From Anthoceros angustus (taxonomy: Eukaryota > Streptophyta > Anthocerotopsida > Anthocerotales > Anthocerotaceae): a stretch of DNA of 64,000 nt. The translations under genes and the position numbers were made by a program. Shown one piece after another: positions 45,661-55,734 of this stretch. The stretch's first letter is position 1; each line of letters starts with the position of its first letter. The notes below the pieces were generated by a model, which searched no databases, was not told the origin of the DNA, and saw only the letters and a program-made list of their open reading frames with translations. Location of the stretch: positions 29,545-93,544 of the forward strand of contig MU008208.1 in the NCBI GenBank assembly GCA_010909165.1, in the 5' to 3' direction.

Positions 45661-47003
45661 CTAACGGCGACACACCATGCCAGAGGTGCCAGATTTGGCA
45701 GGGCCACATTGCAGCTCAGCCAGGTTGGAAATGATGTCCCCAGCAGCACCCCGAACCTGTTCACCGAGCAGTCGGCGGAGAAGATGGAGGAGGCAAGGAA
45801 GTTGTCATCACCCCTCATGATGGGCATGAGCTGACCGGGAGCTTCTCCTGCAGCTTGAAGCCGGGGCATAGGTCTGTCCCAGGACACCGTGAACGTTGCT
45901 GGTGAGCTTGGCGAACTTGAAGCTCACGTCCAAATGGGCCATCCAGTTGGTGCTGTAGTCCACACCGTAGTTGTGCGCCCTGTTCTCCTCCTGGGAAACA
46001 GGCACAACCTTGACCAACATCTGCACAACTCCTTCCACTGCAATCTTGACGAGGTTGGTGGCACGCATGCGCTCCACGGTGATACCGTTGGCGGGCGACC
46101 GCCACACGGCTCCCGCTCCGTCAGGGAGGACGATGGGAGCGGAGTCGAAGGTGAGGACCAGCTGGTCTTGGGCGTCGTCCCACTGCGACACCTTCTTGGC
46201 TCCGACGTAGAGCTGGTGTGCGCCAAACCGCACTCCCAAAGCCTGGACCCAGGTGAAATCACGGCCCAAGTCGGGTCTGCGCAGGCCGATGAAGTGGGCG
46301 TTCACATGGATGTCGGCATCGGACACGAGGCAGAAGTCGGCATCCTTGTGGCCGTGGAAATAGAAGCGCTGGCCTCCGGGGGTCTTGAGCACCGGGTCGT
46401 GGCACACGGATACGTAGTGGTCGCAGGGGTTACCGGTTCCGGTTCCTGTCACCAGTAGTAGTCACACCATGTATTGTTAACAGATTGATCGCTTGCAATT
46501 GCAATTTGCCAGCCAGCAACACATCAATCAATATTGCATCCTCGTCGATCATGCAGCAGCAGGTACTAGTCGCCGGCATCGATCCATCCCGTCTGCGTGT
46601 CAAACTCTTGATTCAAAGATTCAAACTCACCTCCTCCGTGCTCGTCATCTCCCTTCTTGCTCGTGTCTCCTTCTCCGTGCTCATCACTTCCCTTCTTGCT
46701 TGTATCTTCTCCTCCCTGCTCGTCATTTCCCTTCTTGCTCGTGTCTCCTCCTCCCTGCTCCTCACTTCCCTTCTTGCCCGTGTCTCCTCCTCCCTGCTCG
46801 TCACTTCCCTTCTTGCTCGTGTCTCCTCCTCCCTGCTCCTCACTTCCCTTCTTGCCCGTGTCTCCTCCTCCCTGCTCCTCACTTCCCTTCTTGCTCGTGT
46901 CTCCTCCTCCCTGCTCCTCACTTCCCTTCTTGCTGTCGCCCTTGGCGATTGCCTGTACGACCAGCAAGGCCACCAGAAGTGCTACAAGCAGTGCTACCCT
47001 CAT
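45661..47003 (-). CDS. Root-cap/LEA-related secreted protein A, two exons
   Basis: Member of the plant Root_cap family (late-embryogenesis-abundant-related extracellular proteins). Exon 1 (47,003-46,631): signal peptide MRVALLVALLVALLVVQAIA, then about eight 13-residue repeats KKGSEEQGGGDTS. The donor GGAG|GTGAGT and acceptor GTGACAG (exon 2 from 46,445) join in phase 1 (185-bp intron). Exon 2: CDHY...CHDP, FYFHGHKDADFCLVSDADIH, DFTWVQALGVRFGAHQLYVG, then VVPVSQEENRAHNYGVDYST and FKFAKLTSNVHGVLGQTYAP, the family core. Two single-G losses (near 45,870 and 45,732) shift the frame before the expected C-terminus ending GMVCRR; both fall in G runs and may be sequencing errors. Mature function unknown; probably apoplastic. 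Confidence 0.85.
46631..46940 (-). repeat. 39-bp coding minisatellite in gene A
   Basis: Eight units of 13 residues (KKGSEEQGGGDTS and variants with S/N/D, E/D and Q/H changes), in frame, directly after the signal peptide. Confidence 0.9.
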
Positions 47004-47064
47004 GGATGCCGCATGCTGAATGCGAGAACAGCACTATTACTCGCCACTGCGGTGACCAATGTGT

Positions 47065-47085
47065 TTGGGCTCCAGGATTATGTAG
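47065..47085 (-). promoter_or_regulatory. Conserved promoter element of gene A
   Basis: Minus strand CTACATAATCCTGGAGCCC, about 65 bases before the start codon. The paralogue has TTATATAATCCTGGGGCC about 90 bases before its start, so the TATA region and the next ten bases are conserved. Confidence 0.45.
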
Positions 47086-47279
47086 CTTGCTGCAATGACA
47101 TCCCCCGATCGATCCATGGATGCCGAGCCAAACTCCACCACGAGAAAAAAAAGGGCATTCCCGACGCCAACAGGCTGGAGTGGATTTGGATTGTCTTGGA
47201 TCGGGGCGGTCTCCTCGAATGCCGCTCTACATATTTGCCTTCTGTGACACAACACTGTTAGCTCGCACACGAGTGGCCC

Positions 47280-49040
47280 GTCCTTCGTAATTTACGTACG
47301 CTCGCCATACCTTTTTTAGGCACACTCGCTAGCTGTGCGAACTAGTCCCGTACGTTGCTATTATGTACTAGTACATCCAAAAGACTATGTGGGAGTCTTG
47401 AGCAACAGGTGCGGTGTGGTGACAGTCCGCTTGCAAATCGGCGCTTAGCACACTCACGCTTGTTGTAACACGTACATTGGTCCCTTGATAATCGAGGTAC
47501 CATCTCATCACCAACCTTGTGGATGCAAACTGTACTGGAAGAGCGGGCCTGCCATCAGGCTCCAGCACATCAAGCTGGCTACGAAAATTCAGCGGAATCC
47601 GATCGACTTCACCTGTTTTACGGTGTCGTGTAGCGCTTTGAGGCCAGGGAAAGCACGTGTTCACTGACAGAGTAAACCTACCTACCGTAAAATAGTCCTG
47701 ACTTGCGGAACTGTGTAGTTGGTAGCCCTACAGTGTCAGGCTGAACACTAGATATCCTGACATCTTGGGGCTTGACCCTGGGGCTGGCATGCGCAATAGC
47801 TGCTGTCTTCGGAGACACACTCCATATATATCCGCCTTGGATCGATCATCGGCTCCCCCTAACTGCTCCAATTTGGCTGCATGCTACCTTCCTTCAATTT
47901 TTTCCTTTGTCAGATATGCTCGCAAATGACAGAAGCAGAAAGCACACAGTTTGTTTTTGTTACGGCCTAGGCAATTTGATGTATGTAACTTCATTGTTGG
48001 GGTACAGTGAGAGCTAGTGGTACAAATACAGACATGAATTCACGCCTTAACACCGAGACTTGCGCACCACACATGTGCTCACTGAGAACTAAGACAAGTT
48101 TGTGTCAGGAAAAATGAATCTAAACTGAATGAATTGGAGACTTTGCGTCTTGGACAACCTACAAGAGTGAATATACTTAGGCTAGCCTGCAGACAAGAAT
48201 TCGTTGAACAAGAGTTGCGTTCTGTCGAGTGAGCAATCAAGAGCAGAACAAATTACCAAGGCCCCCCGGCAGGCCTAGGGCAAGCTCCGGGGACAAGTTC
48301 ACTCTCATCCACTCTCGATTCTCCCATGGCAGGGGACAGGCCCCAGGGACTCTCTCTCTGATGTTACACCCTTCCTCCCCTCTGGCCTTCACTCACGCAG
48401 TACACAAGGCTTTCCCTACTCACACGCCACACTGGCACACACTACGCAAGGCTCTCAAGTCTCAAATTGCGATCCCTGGCGGCTCAATGCCCTACCAATT
48501 AATAACGGATTCGCAATGCTTCATGGATCATTTCAGTACTTCATGACGCATGCAGGACTCTAGCCAGGACTCATGACTTCTCGGCGGCAAGGCAAATATA
48601 TCTTTTATCGCGATTCCAAAGCAAATGTATCTCGCCTATAAGGGCTTAGTCCCTCGTTTTAGGGCTGTGCCAACTGCGACAAGGTAAGGCCCTGGCGGTC
48701 TGCTTCCATTTGAATACAATGTACATGTTGTAGTCGTGCGCTCGCGGTGGCCAAGATCTTGTATGTGATTGCTTAGAAACCATGAATTTTCATTCACAGA
48801 CAAAGTCGCGACATTTTGTGGAACGAATGAAGGCATGCATTGAAATGAATCCACTGGCAGGACTGGTTCGTGTCCTTCCAAAATCAATACAGAGAGAACG
48901 AATAGGATGGCTGCTTGTCAACCGCGTACAGCCAGTGCCACTGATCATGACTCGAACAAGACTTGCGTCTTGAACCAAAATTCACAACTCGAAACTGTAC
49001 ACCAGGAAGGCAAACAGAGTTGCAGCGCCTTGCATCTTGC
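47280..49040. other. Intergenic, no gene recognised
   Basis: Mixed sequence between the two LEA-like genes. A 98-codon minus-strand open stretch (47,664-47,368, with LDVLEPDGRPALPVQF) and a 105-codon plus-strand stretch at 48,229 look protein-like but match nothing I know. Confidence 0.4.
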
Positions 49041-49043
49041 GTC

Positions 49044-51096
49044 TCAGCGCCTGCAGACCATGCCAGAGGTGCCAGATTTGGCAGGCCCACATTGCAGCTC
49101 AGCGAGGTTGGCAATAATGTCTCCAGCTGCACCTCCGAACCTGCTCACGAAGCAATCGGCCGAGAAGATGGAGGAGGCCAGGAAATTGTCGTCACCCCTC
49201 ATGGTGGGCATCAGCTGGCCGGGGAGCTTCTCCACCAGCTTGAAGCCCGGGGCATAAGTCTGTCCCAGCACGCCGTGCACGTTGCTGGTGAGCTTGGCGA
49301 ACTTGAAGCTCACGTCCAAATGGGCCATCCAGTTGGTGCTGTAGTCCACACCGTAGTTGTGCGCCCGGTTTTCCTCCTGAGAAACTGGCACAACCTTCAC
49401 CAGCATCTCCACAACTCCGTCCACTGCGATCTTGACCAGGTTGGTGGCAAGCAGGCGCTCAACGGTAATGCCGCTGGCGGGAGACTGCCACACAGCTCCC
49501 CCACCGGCGGGGAGGACGATCGGGGTGGAGTCGTAGGTGATGGCCAGCTGGTCCTTGGCGTCGTCCCACTGCGCCACCTTGTTGGCTCCGATGTACAGCT
49601 GGTGTGCGCCGAACTGCAGTCCCAGAGCCTGGACCCAGGTGAAGTCGCGGGCCATGTCGGGCCTGCGGAGGCCGATGAAGTGGGCGTTCACATGGATGTC
49701 GGCATCGGACACGAGGCAGAAGTCGGCGTCCTTGTGGCCGTGGAAATAGAACTGCTGGCCTCCGGGGTCTTGAGCACCGGGTCCTTGCACAGAGACGGGT
49801 ACTTGGTGCAGGGGTCTGTCACACGCACCATCCATTGCCACATTCACACATCACTCATCAACAACACATTGCGAAATTTGATGTGGTGCTACCAGCTGCT
49901 CGGAATTACCAGTTGCAAAAGTGTATGGGACTGGGTGGGATTCAGATCTTCAGACAAAGCACTGCCACACACAAGCCAAGGCACTAAGGGTGAGTAGTGC
50001 GATACCATGGCTGCCGCCGCCTTCGTGACCACCGTCGTCGTCATGGTGGCCACCGTCACCCTCATGGTGGGCATCAGCTGGCCGGGGAGCTTCTCCACCA
50101 GCTTGAAGCCCGGGGCATAAGTCTGTCCCAGCACGCCGTGCACGTTGCTGGTGAGCTTGGCGAACTTGAAGCTCACGTCCAAATGGGCCATCCAGTTGGT
50201 GCTGTAGTCCACACCGTAGTTGTGCGCCCGGTTTTCCTCCTGAGAAACTGGCACAACCTTCACCAGCATCTCCACAACTCCGTCCACTGCGATCTTGACC
50301 AGGTTGGTGGCAAGCAGGCGCTCAACGGTAATGCCGCTGGCGGGAGACTGCCACACAGCTCCCCACCGGCGGGGAGGACGATCGGGGTGGAGTCGTGGTG
50401 ATGGCCAGCTGGTCTGGCGTCGTCCCACTGCGCCACCTTGTTGGCTCCGATGTACAGCTGGTGTGCGCCGAACTGCAGTCCCAGAGCCTGGACCCAGGTG
50501 AAGTCGCGGGCCATGTCGGGCCTGCGGAGGCCGATGAAGTGGGCGTTCACATGGATGTCGGCATCGGACACGAGGCAGAAGTCGGCGTCCTTGTGGCCGT
50601 GGAAATAGAACTGCTGGCCTCCGGGGTCTTGAGCACCGGGTCCTTGCACAGAGACGGGTACTTGGTGCAGGGGTCTGTCACACGCACCATCCATTGCCAC
50701 ATTCACACATCACTCATCAACAACACATTGCGAAATTTGATGTGGTGCTACCAGCTGCTCGGAATTACCAGTTGCAAAAGTGTATGGGACTGGGTGGGAT
50801 TCAGATCTTCAGACAAAGCACTGCCACACACAAGCCAAGGCACTAAGGGTGAGTAGTGCGATACCATGGCTGCCGCCGCCTTCGTGACCACCGTCGTCGT
50901 CATGGTGGCCACCGTCGCCTTCATGGTGGCCGCCGTCGCCTCCATGGTGGCCGCCGTCCCCTCCATGGTGGCCGCCGTCCCCTCCATGGTGGCCGTCGTC
51001 ACCTCCATGCTCACTGCCTCCATGGCCGCCGGCCAGAGCCTGCACGGCCAGCAAGGCCACCACAAGTGCTACCAGCAGTGACAGCCTCATGGTCAT
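49044..51096 (-). CDS. Root-cap/LEA-related secreted protein B, with internal tandem duplication
   Basis: Paralogue of the neighbouring gene. Exon 1 (51,096-50,865; ATG in CCACCATGA): signal peptide MTMRLSLLVALVVALLAVQA, then six repeats of the type GHHGGDG. The donor CATG|GTATCG joins in phase 1 to exon 2 at GACAG|ACCCCTGCACC (190-bp intron): PCTKYPSLCKDP, FYFHGHKDADFC, FTWVQALGLQFGAHQLYIG, VVPVSQEENRAHNYGVDYS, GVLGQTYAPGF, stop at 49,046-49,044. A G loss near 49,760 and 50,620 shifts the frame at KTPGGQ in both copies. An 859-863 bp segment is duplicated, so exon 2 occurs twice (50,674-50,061, truncated; 49,815-49,044, complete). His-rich repeats could bind metal, an inference. Confidence 0.85.
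49198..50922. repeat. Tandem duplication of about 860 bp across exon 1 end, intron and exon 2
   Basis: Copies at 49,201-50,063 and 50,064-50,922 are identical except for four lost bases in the second (863 against 859 bp spacing). The junction joins the exon 2 sequence CCCTCATGGTGG to the similar exon 1 repeat sequence, a microhomology of about 10 bases. Confidence 0.9.
50866..51010 (-). repeat. 21-bp coding minisatellite (Gly/His/Asp) in gene B
   Basis: Six in-frame units of the type GHHGGDG, degenerating to GHHEGDG and GHHDDDG toward the intron. Confidence 0.85.
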
Positions 51097-51184
51097 GGTG
51101 GAATCGATATCAGAACAAATTTTGAGTGTGTCCAATGCCAAATGCGATCCTGCAATGATGAATGACAATGTCCGAGGCCCCAGG

Positions 51185-51194
51185 ATTATATAAT
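51185..51194 (-). promoter_or_regulatory. TATA box of gene B
   Basis: ATTATATAAT on the minus strand, about 90 bases before the start codon, followed by the CCTGGGGCC block conserved in the paralogue. Confidence 0.6.
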
Positions 51195-51199
51195 GCCTC

Positions 51200-52800
51200 C
51201 AGCGTCGAGCGGCGGGCCAGGCTGGATGGTAGGTTGGGCTGGATTGGGCTGTCACATGAAATCCTAAATTTGGGTTCTGATTCATCCAAGCTTCTGCACG
51301 TCTACGAAGCGCCCACACACGAGCGGCACGTCCGACATAATTCACCATTCCACCCAACGTCCTCAGGACTAGTAAACGCCCACACCATTCACTAGTCTTC
51401 AGCCCAACGCTGTCTAAATCAACACTGTTTGTCGGCGATCTTGCAAATTGTCTCCTCATGTCTCTGCACGTGTATCCCAAGACCAACCAAGATTCCCCAT
51501 GTCACCCGACCCCGCCCGCAAAAAGTGCACTGGGCCAGGTGATCAATTTCTATGCCCGGCGCTAAGGACATGCCGGTATACCGTACCGGCACATGCCCTT
51601 CAATATAATCCAATTTATTTTCTCTTGAAATTTTATTTTTACTGTCATGTAGAGGACAAGAATGTCAATGATAAAGTCTGTCACAGGGGTAGGTAAGGCA
51701 CGGGTATGTAAGGTATGGAAGAAGAAGAAGAAGAATTTTATTTAAGTCTACTAAGGACGGATTTAGTCCACTCCCTTTAGGCACCCCATCTAAGTATCGA
51801 TCCAAGCTCAGGATGCTTAATCACAATGTGGCACCCCATCTAAGTACCCCGATCCAAGCCCAGGATGCTTAATCATGGCGTTCTTATAAATGTGTGTCCA
51901 TTTGGCTTAGGCCATTTGGACATATAAGATACATAGTTTACGTAAGTTATATAAAGTATGTATACGAATTTTAATAGCATGTCATTTAAAGATTAAATAA
52001 TATATTAAATCAGGATATCTAAAGTCAAGAATTATATTCAGATTTAAAATTTAATTCAAATCTATAAGGCTAAGACTAGTATCAAATTCATTAAAACCTA
52101 CAAGGCCAAGGCCAATTTACATTGAGTTCATGATTTTCGAGAATCTGTTAAGCCCAAGGCTATATATGTAGAGTTTCACACCCCATTTATATGTCCTCTT
52201 GCCTCTTTGCTTAGTGGTTGCAATAAATCCGGGTTGCTTTCTTCTTTTATTGTTTGTGGATACATGCTCCTATGACGTCGACACATGCCCGTGGATTTCG
52301 ATAACTCTCAAATTTTTCATTAGATTAATATTTAATGATATTTTTAAAAAGATTATACATAGTATTTTTTTATCGATCAAACAGATTATCCAAGGTAAGA
52401 AATTTATTGAAGCTTTTAATTTTAATTATTTATATTAAAAATAAATTCATAACTCTCGAAATTAGAACCGATGTAAAAGTTATGTATGTAGTGCTTGTCC
52501 GTACCAATATTTATAGTGAGTCTATTGTTGATCTCACGGAACCTGTTTTGTGTCCAAGATTACCACGTGAAGCGGAACTACTCAGAGAACCTGCGACCTT
52601 GAGCCGATCCTTGGAGAGGTTAAGTATGATGCTAAGCTATTTTTGTTTTCAGCAGAACTGCAATGCTAAGCTGTGGCTCCATGTTTGAGTAGAGCTAGAT
52701 TTTAGATATTCAGATATCTTTGATCTTGTGTAGGTGCCCTTCGTTGTCTCTGCTGCCTGGATATCCTTATTTTAAGCCGTGGCTGCTTCGTCGCAGCAGA
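51200..52800. other. Intergenic, AT-rich; includes a 50-bp tandem duplication
   Basis: No gene seen. At 51,781-51,876 the words GCACCCCATCTAAGTA, GATCCAAGC and CAGGATGCTTAATCA occur twice in tandem. The last 200 bases are the likely promoter and 5-prime leader of the TFIIE beta gene. Confidence 0.6.
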
Positions 52801-52810
52801 GCGCTTGAAT

Positions 52811-53924
52811 ATGGCTTTGCAGGGGAAATTGGCTCAATACCACAAGCAACAGCCGTCGAAGCTGCAGACTTCACATTCCAAGACAGCTAGTCCTGCTACT
52901 CAGCAAGTGAAGCCTTCCAGTCCCGCTCCCAAGAACCTGCCGCAGGCGCCTCCGGCAACTCAGCCCCTTGAGCTTGTGTCCACCGTCAATCGAGAATCCT
53001 TCACCAACAGTCAAGAGAAGCTGCAGCAGATTGCCAGCATCCGCAACTCGCCTGTGGGAGCACAGCTCAAGCGAGTGGTAGACGTTCTTCTTGAGGTAAG
53101 CCTTTGATTGCTCGAGTGAAGGAGAAAAGAGTCCAAGGTTGATGACGAGGTGGAGGGTGTTCAATATTATTTGTCCCTGTTCAGACTCGGCAGAATCTGC
53201 GACCGGAGGACATCAATGATTTGTGCAACGTGAATGTCAAGGGCAACAAGAAGGTGTTCGCAAGCCTGCAGAAAAATCCCAAGGTTTCCTTCGACGGGCG
53301 ACGCTTTTGTTACAAGGTAGGGTGCGGGACATGTGCCACAATCGATCGGTTTGCTTTCCTCGGGCAGCGGTGAGCTCACGGAGATGACCTCGGGCTTTGC
53401 TGCGCAGCCTAAATATGACATGAAGAACAAGTCGGAGCTGCTTAGATGGATTCGGAAGGACCCGCATGGCATTCCTCTATCAGACTTAAAGGACTCTTAC
53501 GTGGGAGTGGAGCAGGATGTGCAGGTTGCATCGATGGTCATGAGATTTGCGGTCCAGGAGGAAGGGGTTTCTGACGGATGGCCATTCGCTCGTGCAGGAA
53601 TTGAAGGCTCAAGGGGAGGTGTGGGTACTCACAAACAACGCTTCTCATCAACAAGTGGTGTATCCCGATGACCCTTCTATCAAGATGAACGTGGACGAAG
53701 ATGTCAAGGAGCTTGTCAGGGGCATTGAGTTGCCTAAGGACTTTATCCACTTGGAGCAGGAGTTGAGGAAGGCTGGAATGATGTCTGTCACCAACTCTGC
53801 AGGACGGAACACCATGCATGCCGCCATCCCCAAATCAGAACAGAAGCCCAAGAAGAATCCCAAGAGGCACCAGTCTAAACGCTCCAAATACATAAACACC
53901 CACCTCCCTCAGCTCTTTGAATAG
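52811..53924 (+). CDS. TFIIE-beta: Transcription initiation factor IIE, beta subunit, four exons
   Basis: Subunit of the general factor that recruits and activates TFIIH at RNA polymerase II promoters in the nucleus. Exons 52,811-53,095, 53,185-53,316, 53,408-53,524 and 53,598-53,924, with introns of 89, 91 and 73 bp, all GT-AG and all phase 0. Spliced protein is 286 residues, normal for plants. Residues 1-60 are Gln/Ser/Pro-rich; then SIRNSPVGAQLKRVVDVLLE and TRQNLRPEDINDLC...KVFASLQKNPKVSFDGRRFCYK (first winged helix), KNKSELLRWIRKDPHGIPLSDL...ELKAQGEVWVLTN (second winged helix), VKELVRGIELP, GMMSVTNSAGR, and a basic C-terminus ending HLPQLFE, all typical of plant TFIIE beta. The frame is intact, in contrast with the surrounding elements. 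Confidence 0.95.
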
Positions 53925-54460
53925 AAGAAGAAGATGAAGAAATTTTAGAGCTTTAGACAGTTAGTTATGGATGTGTAAGATCATAGAATGGATCCGGACT
54001 TACGTGTTGAGCAATCCAGGATTCATGAAGGAATTATCCAGTGAATTTTGGACAAAACTTACGCTCTGCCCAGCTTTGATATACAACGGCCACCATCAAG
54101 GCATACGCCTTCAAGGTATAGACTGTCTGATAGAATGCACTCAACAGCGTCTATGTAGAAAGGGGTTTCTCCTGAAACCCCTTTTGGCACACGGACGTGG
54201 CCGGACCCCTTTTTGCACACGTCGGAAATCCGCACTGAAATCAGCCTTTTTGGTATTTCTCTAGAGACATGTCACCCGCAAACATTTCAATTATTGTTGT
54301 GATACACGATATTCAACATTGTACATTGGAAGTTCGAGGCAAAGCCATAGAGTCTCATTCACGATTAGCTTTTTCCTTCAAACTGGACACAAAATTTGTG
54401 CGCAAACTTGTGCACGCACTTCCATATAAACAGTCTCCAACACCTGACAATGGTATATCT
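53925..54460. other. 3-prime flank of TFIIE beta with a strong hairpin
   Basis: 54,159-54,184 is a perfect inverted repeat AAAGGGGTTTC-TCCT-GAAACCCCTTT, followed by a third, related CCCCTTTTTGCACACG word. No gene seen. The hairpin may be the trace of a small inverted-repeat element. Confidence 0.6.
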
Positions 54461-54466
54461 TTTTAG

Positions 54467-55360
54467 CTAGTTTGGTGAATTTTGTCTTTCCGTCCTCGGG
54501 ACGATGATGTCATAGTTCTCGTGCAGCCGTTGAGGATCGTAAATAGCAAGAGGAAGATCTGGTGTGTCTCCACCTTGGGATTCGCCAAAGCCAAACGTCT
54601 CCAGATGTTGGTTGTCCCAAGTAGGGTCGCTTTCTTCTGGTCTTCGCACTTCTTTCCTGTCCTGGTTCTTAGGCTTTTCCGGACCCTTTTTGCCGTCTTT
54701 CTCCTTTTTTTTCTGGGGCCCCTGTGTTTGACTCAACTCTTGAAGGTCGATGGGCCGTGCGCATGTTCCTTGGACCAAGTGAAGTGCAGGTCCAATAACC
54801 CAATCTATCTTCTCTTGTAATTAAACCCAATTTGTCTTAATTTAACAGTGCAGGTCCAATAACCGTGTCTGGAACTGTCGTTAAGAACTCCAAGCCATCT
54901 TCGGTTTCCCACTGCGGAGAAGTAGAATACTGTTTACTCCGTATGACTGTAACTTTTCCGTGCCCCAATCTGTCTTCTCTTGTAATTTTGAACTGGTGCT
55001 GGAACGAGAGGTTGTTCAACTGCTTAACCAACCGCAGCTTTAAATTGGTGCCCCCTGGCTCCTTTCGCAACTGGCCACACATATGTTCAGAAGTCTGGCA
55101 CTTCGGTGATAACCTTCACCTCTGGGTTTGGTGTGTATGCCGTTCTCAATATATCCTCCATAGCCGGGAGAGTACGAGCCTCTTTGTGCTTCAGATGCTT
55201 TGAAAAACATGAAAACATCTGATCCACCTGGTCATGCATGTGTCCGACGAGAAGAAACCCCACCTTAACCTTCTTGAAAATCTGCAGCTCTACTAGCATA
55301 TTCAGGTACGCAAATAGCAATTGATTCTTACTCTCCCTGCATGTGTTGTCAAGCTACAAA
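54467..55360 (-). pseudogene. DUF7869-family protein, core and C-terminus, best preserved copy
   Basis: Minus strand from about 55,360: LDNTCRESKNQLLFAYLNML, ELQIFKKVKVGFLLVGHMHD, QVDQMFSCFSKHLKHKEA, TAYTPNPEVKVITEV. The first open part covers 55,320-55,087. After a frameshift it continues QFKITREDRLGHGKVTVIRS, KQYSTSPQWETEDGLEFL, and another block with KKKEKDGKKGPEKPKNQ and an end IVPRTERQNSPN at 54,467. The conserved LDNT and GHMHDQVDQ motifs are intact. The N-terminal half, including IDGMDQ, is missing; at 55,365 the sequence changes to unrelated DNA just before the GAGGCC-rich element end at 55,401. Confidence 0.65.
54784..54865. repeat. 64-bp local duplication in the DUF7869 C-terminus
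   Basis: GTGCAGGTCCAATAACC occurs at 54,784 and 54,848, with TCTTCTCTTGTAATT words between and at 54,969, showing small tandem duplications inside the pseudogene. Confidence 0.7.
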
Positions 55361-55400
55361 TACAATACTGATGGAAAAAGCCCCTCGTAAGTGTGTATGT

Positions 55401-55637
55401 ATTAGGGAACGGACGCGCGGAGGGGCGTCACGGCCGAGAACGGTCGAGGCCGTGAGGCCGAGACCGTTCTAGGCCGTGGCGCCCGACGTCTGCCTCGGCG
55501 TAAGGGAGCGGCCGAGTCTGGGGCCGAGACGCGCCCAACTCGACTGCAGACCGAGGCGGGAGCCGAGGTCTGTGATCTTGTTTAGACTGGGTGCCTATAC
55601 CACCCGGCTTATATGTCATTTCTCTCTCTCTTACAGT
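55401..55637 (+). repeat. GC-rich GAGGCCGAG terminal sequence (T2), right copy
   Basis: Homologous to 989-1,240. It lies beyond the 3-prime end of the unknown-protein gene of the right composite copy and is taken as that element's end. Confidence 0.6.
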
Positions 55638-55734
55638 AACTTCCCTTCACTACTGTTTCATTTTCGTTTTTTCAATCCTTTTACACAATAAAAGGATTAT
55701 CATCGTCACTGTCGTAATTAGGCTCTAATCAAAA

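Noticed and set aside
46485-47261. 258-codon plus-strand frame rich in Leu/Ser repeats
   Set aside because: Antisense of the 39-bp coding minisatellite of LEA-like gene A; a 39-bp repeat without stops is open in several frames.
48963-49997. 344-codon plus-strand open frame
   Set aside because: Antisense of LEA-like gene B exon 2; the minus strand encodes the family core with proper splice sites.
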